Source of the DNA: Sinosporangium album
GTDB lineage: Bacteria > Actinomycetota > Actinomycetes > Streptosporangiales > Streptosporangiaceae
Length of the DNA stretch: 64,000 nt
Assembly (NCBI RefSeq): GCF_900100605.1
Contig: NZ_FNCN01000029.1
Location: 1-64,000 of the forward strand
Direction: 5' to 3'
Below are positions 59,945-64,000 of this stretch, in pieces (the first letter of the stretch is position 1; the number at the start of each line of letters is the position of its first letter). A program made the position numbers and the translations under genes. Below the pieces are notes generated by a model, which saw only the letters and a list, made by a program, of their open reading frames with translations, searched no databases and was not told where the DNA came from.

Positions 59945-60685
59945 CTACGCGTCGACGCCGCCGTCGACGGTGACGGCGGTGCCGGTGGCGAAGGCGCCGT
60001 CGGGGCCGGCCAGGTAGGCCGCGGTCGCCGCGATCTCCGCGGGTTCGGCGAAGCGCCCGAGGGCGTTCAGGGACAGTTGGCGGGCGGCGTCCACGCTGTC
60101 GGCGGGGTTCATGTCGGTGTTGGTGGAGCCGGGCTGCAGGAGGGTCGCGGTGATGCCGCGCGGTCCGAGGTCGCGGGCGATGCCTTTGGTGAAGCCGATG
60201 AGCGCGGATTTGCTCATGGCGTAGAGGGTGAGCCCGGGGGCGGTGACCCGGTCGGCGAGGTTGCTGCCCACGGTGATGATCCGGCCGCCGGGCGGCATGT
60301 GCCGTACGGCCTGCTGCACGGCGAGGAAGGCCGCGCGGACGTTCACGGCCATGGTCTCGTCGTAGTCGCTGAGGGTGTAGTCCTCGATCGGGCCGTGGGA
60401 GTAGACGCCGGCGTTGTTGACGAGGATGTCGATCCGCCCGTGTTCTGTGGCGACCTGCTGGACGACGGAGATCACGGTTTCCGGGGCGGCGAGGTCGGCC
60501 TGGATCGCGGTGGCCCGGCCGCCTTCCTGCTCGATCCGGGCGGCGACCTCGGCGGCCTGCTGCGGCGACGACCTGTAGGTGAAGGCGACGTCGGCGCCGT
60601 CGTGGGCGAGCCGTACCGCGATGGCCGCGCCGATGCCCTTGCTGCCCCCGGTGACCAGCGCGACCTTGCCGTCCAGCGGTTTCAT
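59945..60685 (-). CDS. SDR-family oxidoreductase (FabG-like)
   Basis: The 246-residue protein has GGSKGIGAAIAVRLAHDGAD, NNAGVYSHGP, the YAMSKSALIGFTKG active-site helix and a C-terminal ATGTAVTVDGGVDA. It belongs to the classical SDR group and reduces a carbonyl with NAD(P)H. A strong palindrome covers its promoter, so it is probably regulated by a repressor encoded elsewhere. Confidence 0.92.
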   Translation of the reverse strand: MKPLDGKVALVTGGSKGIGAAIAVRLAHDGADVAFTYRSSPQQAAEVAARIEQEGGRATAIQADLAAPETVISVVQQVATEHGRIDILVNNAGVYSHGPIEDYTLSDYDETMAVNVRAAFLAVQQAVRHMPPGGRIITVGSNLADRVTAPGLTLYAMSKSALIGFTKGIARDLGPRGITATLLQPGSTNTDMNPADSVDAARQLSLNALGRFAEPAEIAATAAYLAGPDGAFATGTAVTVDGGVDA

Positions 60686-60693
60686 GAGACGCT

Positions 60694-60739
60694 CCTCGTC
60701 ACGGTCGGTGAGATGATCATTACACAGACCGTGACGAGG
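60694..60739. promoter_or_regulatory. 46-bp palindromic operator upstream of the SDR gene
   Basis: CCTCGTCACGGTC (60694-60706) and GACCGTGACGAGG (60727-60739) are perfect 13-base arms with the palindrome ATGATCAT inside (60713-60720). On the minus strand TGTAATGAT looks like the -10 area. The form is typical of TetR-type operators, but no TetR gene is adjacent. Confidence 0.65.
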
Positions 60740-60761
60740 GGAACGGCGCCAGGCCGAAGAG

Positions 60762-60821
60762 CCTGAATCAGATCTGGATCAGACCTGAACTGAATCAGAC
60801 CTGAATCAGACCTAGATCAGA
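60762..60821. repeat. 11-bp tandem repeat before and into a gene end
   Basis: Units of CCTGAATCAGA and close variants repeat five times, and the last includes the stop codon of the glycosyltransferase gene. The tract separates the two minus-strand genes. Confidence 0.75.
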
Positions 60822-62881
60822 ACGTGGGCCTCGGGGTTGCCGGCGAAGGAGAACTGCGCGTTGCGCAGGAGTTTGTGGTCCTCGGCCTGCCAGGTGTGGG
60901 CACCCGCGTCGCTACCGCGCATGTAGATGAAGTTAAAGCGGTCGGACGAATAGATTTTGATGCCGTCTTCCTTGCAGCGCCGTACGAGCCGGGTGTCTTC
61001 GCCGGCGTTGACGGCCTCGAAGGGGATGGCGCGCAGCAGGTCGGCGGTGGCGAGGATGGTCGCGCCCTGGATGAGGTGGGCGTAGCGGTGTTCGAGCCCG
61101 GGGAGGCGGAACACCGTGGTGTCGCGGTGCGGGAAGTACGTGTAGTGCGCGCCCTTGCCGACGATCTCGGCGGCCGAGAAGTCGAAGGCGCGGACGAGGT
61201 CGCTCAGGTAGTGCTCACCGTAGATGTTGTCGTCGTCCATTTTGGAGATGAGGTCGCCGTCGGCGCGTGAGATGCCGAGGTTGAGGATCTCGCCGAGGGT
61301 GAGCGAGGGGTCGGCGGTGAGCACGGTGACGTCGGGGATTCCGGCGGCGCGGGCCTTGTCGGTGACGACCCCGGGATCGAGGTCGAGGCCGTGGAGCACC
61401 AGGATGAGCTGCAGGTTGCGGTGGCGCTGCCGGGCGACCTGGGCGATGGCGTGCTCGATCTGGCCGGAACGGTTGGTCGGCAGTACGACCGACACCGAGC
61501 GGGACCGCTGGACGGTGGGTCGGCCGAGCACCTGGAGCACCTGGTCGACGCGGTGGGAGAACAGGTGCTTGTCGAAGACCTCCCGCATCGCGAGGTGCGC
61601 CTGCCTGGCGCGGGCCTCGGGGCTGTTGATGAGGTGCAGCACCGTGTTGTACGCCTCGACCGGGTCGGTCACGAGCGGCACCAGATCGCCGAAGGTCTCC
61701 TGGATCGCGCGCGACCAGCCGGAGACGACGGGCGTGGAGCAGGCCGACAGTTCGAATACGCGCCGCGCGCACATGGTGGGCGAGTCGAGCACCGAGTTGA
61801 CGTTGAGGAACACCTTGTACATGCGGTAGGCCGCGAGCATCTGGTCGTAGGGGAGTTCCCCGACGATGTGCGGCCGGTATTCCTCGGGCCAGGCGTATTT
61901 CTCGTCCACGTCGCCGTTGCGGGCGAAGATGTGCAGCCCGAGGTCGCGGATGGGGGCGAGCACGGTCTCCATCTGCTCGCGCCGCTCGGGGTGCTTGTCG
62001 CGGAAGTACATTCCGGCGAACACCACGTCGTGCAGCCGGCCCTGCCGGGCCTGGATGGGGTTGTGCACGCGGGGCTGGGCGGCGAACTGGAGCACGTCGA
62101 CGCGGTCGTGGCCGAGCACCTCGCGGTATTTCGGCACCATGTCGCCGTCGCAGGTGAAGACGTAGTCGAACAGCTTGGCGGTGTCGATGAAGAAGTCGAA
62201 GTTCGGCGGGTCCTCCTTGTTCCAGAAGACCGTGGGGATGCCTTCCTCCTTGCACCAGTCGACGAGCGCGCGCAGTTCGGCCTTCGGCGCGTTGGTGCCG
62301 GTCATCTGATAGCGCCAGCGGCCCTGGTTGCCGTGCCAGGCCGATTCGCAGAACAGGATGTCGGGGCGGCGCTCGGCGAAGATCTCAGGCCAGTCCTTCA
62401 GCCCGAATTCGATCTGGTCCCACTCGTACTTGAAGGTCATCCTGGAGAAGTCGTCGAGGATGACGGCGACTTTGAGGTCGGGTCGCGCGATCGGGCCTTT
62501 CGGCCAGGAGGCGGTGGGCACGTCCACCTTCGGCGGGCGGGTCCTGGCGGCCTCGGCCACCTTCGCCACCTGGGCGGGCGGCGTGGGGGCCTTGCCGTCG
62601 GCGCGCATGGCGCGGGCGAGCCTGCCGGGCAGTTTCACGACCGAGGCGGGGTTGCGGGAGTCGGCCAGCACCTCGGCGACGCGGTACGGCCGCTGCACCT
62701 GTGTCGCCTGGAGTTTCCAGGTGGCGTACTCCGCTTTGGCCTCGGCGACGGCGAGTCGCCGTTCGAGTTCGCGGATGCGCTCCTCGTAGCGTTCGACGAG
62801 CTTGCGCTCCTCAGGCAGCCAGTTGACGGGACCGAGCCGCTTGTACAGGGGCTCTTCGGGGGTCTCGGAATTGTCAGCCAT
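60812..62881 (-). CDS. Two-domain glycosyltransferase (CgeB-like plus GT2)
   Basis: The protein has 689 residues. An N-terminal coiled coil (ERYEERIRELERRLAVAEAK) leads into a GT-B domain resembling CgeB spore-maturation glycosyltransferases (FWNKEDPPNFDFFIDTAKLF, FAGMYFRDKHPERREQM, SACSTPVVSGWS). A GT-A/GT2 domain follows, with VSVVLPTNRS and the DxD-type SKMDDDNIYGEHYL. It probably glycosylates a surface polymer or protein. A UDP-GlcNAc 2-epimerase gene is directly upstream, which suggests ManNAc-containing polysaccharide synthesis. Confidence 0.85.
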   Translation of the reverse strand: MADNSETPEEPLYKRLGPVNWLPEERKLVERYEERIRELERRLAVAEAKAEYATWKLQATQVQRPYRVAEVLADSRNPASVVKLPGRLARAMRADGKAPTPPAQVAKVAEAARTRPPKVDVPTASWPKGPIARPDLKVAVILDDFSRMTFKYEWDQIEFGLKDWPEIFAERRPDILFCESAWHGNQGRWRYQMTGTNAPKAELRALVDWCKEEGIPTVFWNKEDPPNFDFFIDTAKLFDYVFTCDGDMVPKYREVLGHDRVDVLQFAAQPRVHNPIQARQGRLHDVVFAGMYFRDKHPERREQMETVLAPIRDLGLHIFARNGDVDEKYAWPEEYRPHIVGELPYDQMLAAYRMYKVFLNVNSVLDSPTMCARRVFELSACSTPVVSGWSRAIQETFGDLVPLVTDPVEAYNTVLHLINSPEARARQAHLAMREVFDKHLFSHRVDQVLQVLGRPTVQRSRSVSVVLPTNRSGQIEHAIAQVARQRHRNLQLILVLHGLDLDPGVVTDKARAAGIPDVTVLTADPSLTLGEILNLGISRADGDLISKMDDDNIYGEHYLSDLVRAFDFSAAEIVGKGAHYTYFPHRDTTVFRLPGLEHRYAHLIQGATILATADLLRAIPFEAVNAGEDTRLVRRCKEDGIKIYSSDRFNFIYMRGSDAGAHTWQAEDHKLLRNAQFSFAGNPEAHVLI

Positions 62882-62949
62882 GCGTGCGTCGCCCTATCGA
62901 GGTCGGAGTGTGCCAGCCTACGGCGAAGGCCGTACGGATTAACGGGGAT

Positions 62950-64000
62950 TCATCCCTTTGGTACGGCTTGCGCCGCCGGTGAGAGGTTGTCCCCCTTGAG
63001 CCAGGCCGCGATGACGCGGGCGATACGCGCCCCGGCCTTGCCGTCCCACAGCGGCGGCAGGTCACCGCTCGGCGTCGCGGCGCCGTCGGCGAGGGCCTTG
63101 TCGGCGGCGGCGGCCAGCAGCGCCGGGGTGACCAGGCGGTTGGTGCCGTGGGTGATGGTGACCGGCCGTTCGGTGTTGGGCCGCACGGTGAGGCAGGGGA
63201 CGCCCAGCATGGTCGTCTCCTCCTGGACACCTCCGGAGTCGGTCACGACCAGGGAGGCGCCCCGGACGAGCGACAGGAAGTCCACGTATCCCAGCGGGTC
63301 CACGATGGAGAGGTTCTCGCCGCTGACCAGTCCGGCCTCGGCCAGGCGGGCGCGCCCGCGCGGGTGGAGGGGCACCACGATGTGGACGCGGCGCGCGACC
63401 TCGCGCACGGCGTCGACCAGCTCGCGCGCGGTCTCCGGCGAGTCCACGTTGGCGGGCCGGTGCAGGGTGGCGACGCCGTACCTCTCGGGGAGGGCCAGGC
63501 GGTCGCGCACCGGGGCGGGGTCGAGGGTCGGCAGCGCGGCGAACAGGCTGTCGATCATCGGGTTGCCGACGAGGTGCACCCGGGCCGCGTCCACACCCTC
63601 GTTCGCGAGGTGGGACAGCGCGTCGGGGGAGGTGGCGAAGAGCAGGTCGGACAGCGCGTCGGTGACGACGCGGTTCACTTCTTCCGGCATGCCCCGGTCG
63701 AAGGAGCGCAGACCCGCCTCGACGTGTGCGGTCGGGACGCCGAGCTTGGCGCATACGAGGATCGCGGCGAGGGTCGAGTTGACGTCCCCGTAGACCACGA
63801 CGAGGTCGGGGGAGTGCCCCAGCACGACCTCTTCCAGGCCGGTGAGCAGGGCGGCGGTCTGCTTGGCATGGCTGCCGGAGCCGACACCGAGGTTGGCGAT
63901 CGGCTCGGGGAGTCCGAGGTCGGCGAAGAAGACATCCGACATCAGCGCGTCGTAGTGCTGACCGGTGTGGATGATGCCTTGCCTGATCCCGATCCCGGCC
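62950..64000 (-). CDS. wecB: UDP-N-acetylglucosamine 2-epimerase, 5' part outside window
   Basis: The 350 visible codons include HTGQHYDALMSDVFFADLGL, VVVYGDVNSTLAAILVCAKL, HVEAGLRSFDRGMPEEVNRV, HRPANVDSPE and VTDSGGVQEETTMLGVPCLT. These are the hallmarks of the enzyme that converts UDP-GlcNAc to UDP-ManNAc. The frame is open through the window edge, so the first few dozen residues are missing. Likely cotranscribed with the glycosyltransferase 68 bases downstream. Confidence 0.95.
   Translation of the reverse strand, partial: AGIGIRQGIIHTGQHYDALMSDVFFADLGLPEPIANLGVGSGSHAKQTAALLTGLEEVVLGHSPDLVVVYGDVNSTLAAILVCAKLGVPTAHVEAGLRSFDRGMPEEVNRVVTDALSDLLFATSPDALSHLANEGVDAARVHLVGNPMIDSLFAALPTLDPAPVRDRLALPERYGVATLHRPANVDSPETARELVDAVREVARRVHIVVPLHPRGRARLAEAGLVSGENLSIVDPLGYVDFLSLVRGASLVVTDSGGVQEETTMLGVPCLTVRPNTERPVTITHGTNRLVTPALLAAAADKALADGAATPSGDLPPLWDGKAGARIARVIAAWLKGDNLSPAAQAVPKG

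Overview
The window is chromosome of a high-GC, probably filamentous actinomycete. The pointers are a topA / MFS-dTMP kinase fusion / DNA polymerase III delta-prime / PSP1-protein core, a chaplin-type surface protein, a complete conservon (sensor kinase-like protein, roadblock, DUF742, GTPase), an F420-type PPOX protein and a DUF5703 gene beside topA. A Streptosporangiaceae-type host fits best, but the sequence alone does not prove the genus.

1 to about 14.3 kb is an accretion zone at the 3' end of tRNA-Leu(GAG) (14233-14317, minus strand). Imperfect copies of the tRNA end recur near 1.8, 7.07 and 14.23 kb. They delimit (a) a 5.3 kb island with a tyrosine integrase, an HTH/TPR regulator pair and the wreck of an albusnodin-like lasso peptide cluster, and (b) a 7 kb segment with a tightly coupled minus-strand operon: radical SAM enzyme, Asp/Glu racemase-like protein, HhH-GPD glycosylase-like protein, PfkB kinase, tandem nucleoside deoxyribosyltransferase-like protein, dTMP kinase-like protein and, after a gap, a MazG-like protein. 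Tails of two large serine recombinases, fragments of IS256, IS3, IS5 and IS200/IS605 elements, and a RidA fragment record repeated insertion and decay.

14.3 to 22.9 kb is core-like: an M20 peptidase, two exported proteins (one with eight chaplin-like repeats), a DUF5703 protein and topA. 23.5 to 30.7 kb is a five-gene catabolic operon (FAD oxidoreductase, two amidohydrolases, MFS importer, amidase) lying between topA and tmk. 31 to 37 kb holds the MFS-tmk fusion, holB, the PSP1 protein and a secreted alpha/beta hydrolase.

37 to 51.5 kb is a mosaic of small metabolic, regulatory and surface genes, including divergent regulator/oxidoreductase pairs with visible operators and a large NTPase-TPR protein whose last repeat is frameshifted. 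tRNA-Thr(CGU) with a good terminator follows. 51.9 to 55.5 kb is the conservon. The end carries a lipoprotein, an NfeD-like/flotillin pair, a small secreted protein, an SDR with a strong operator-like palindrome, a two-domain glycosyltransferase and the edge of a UDP-GlcNAc 2-epimerase gene.
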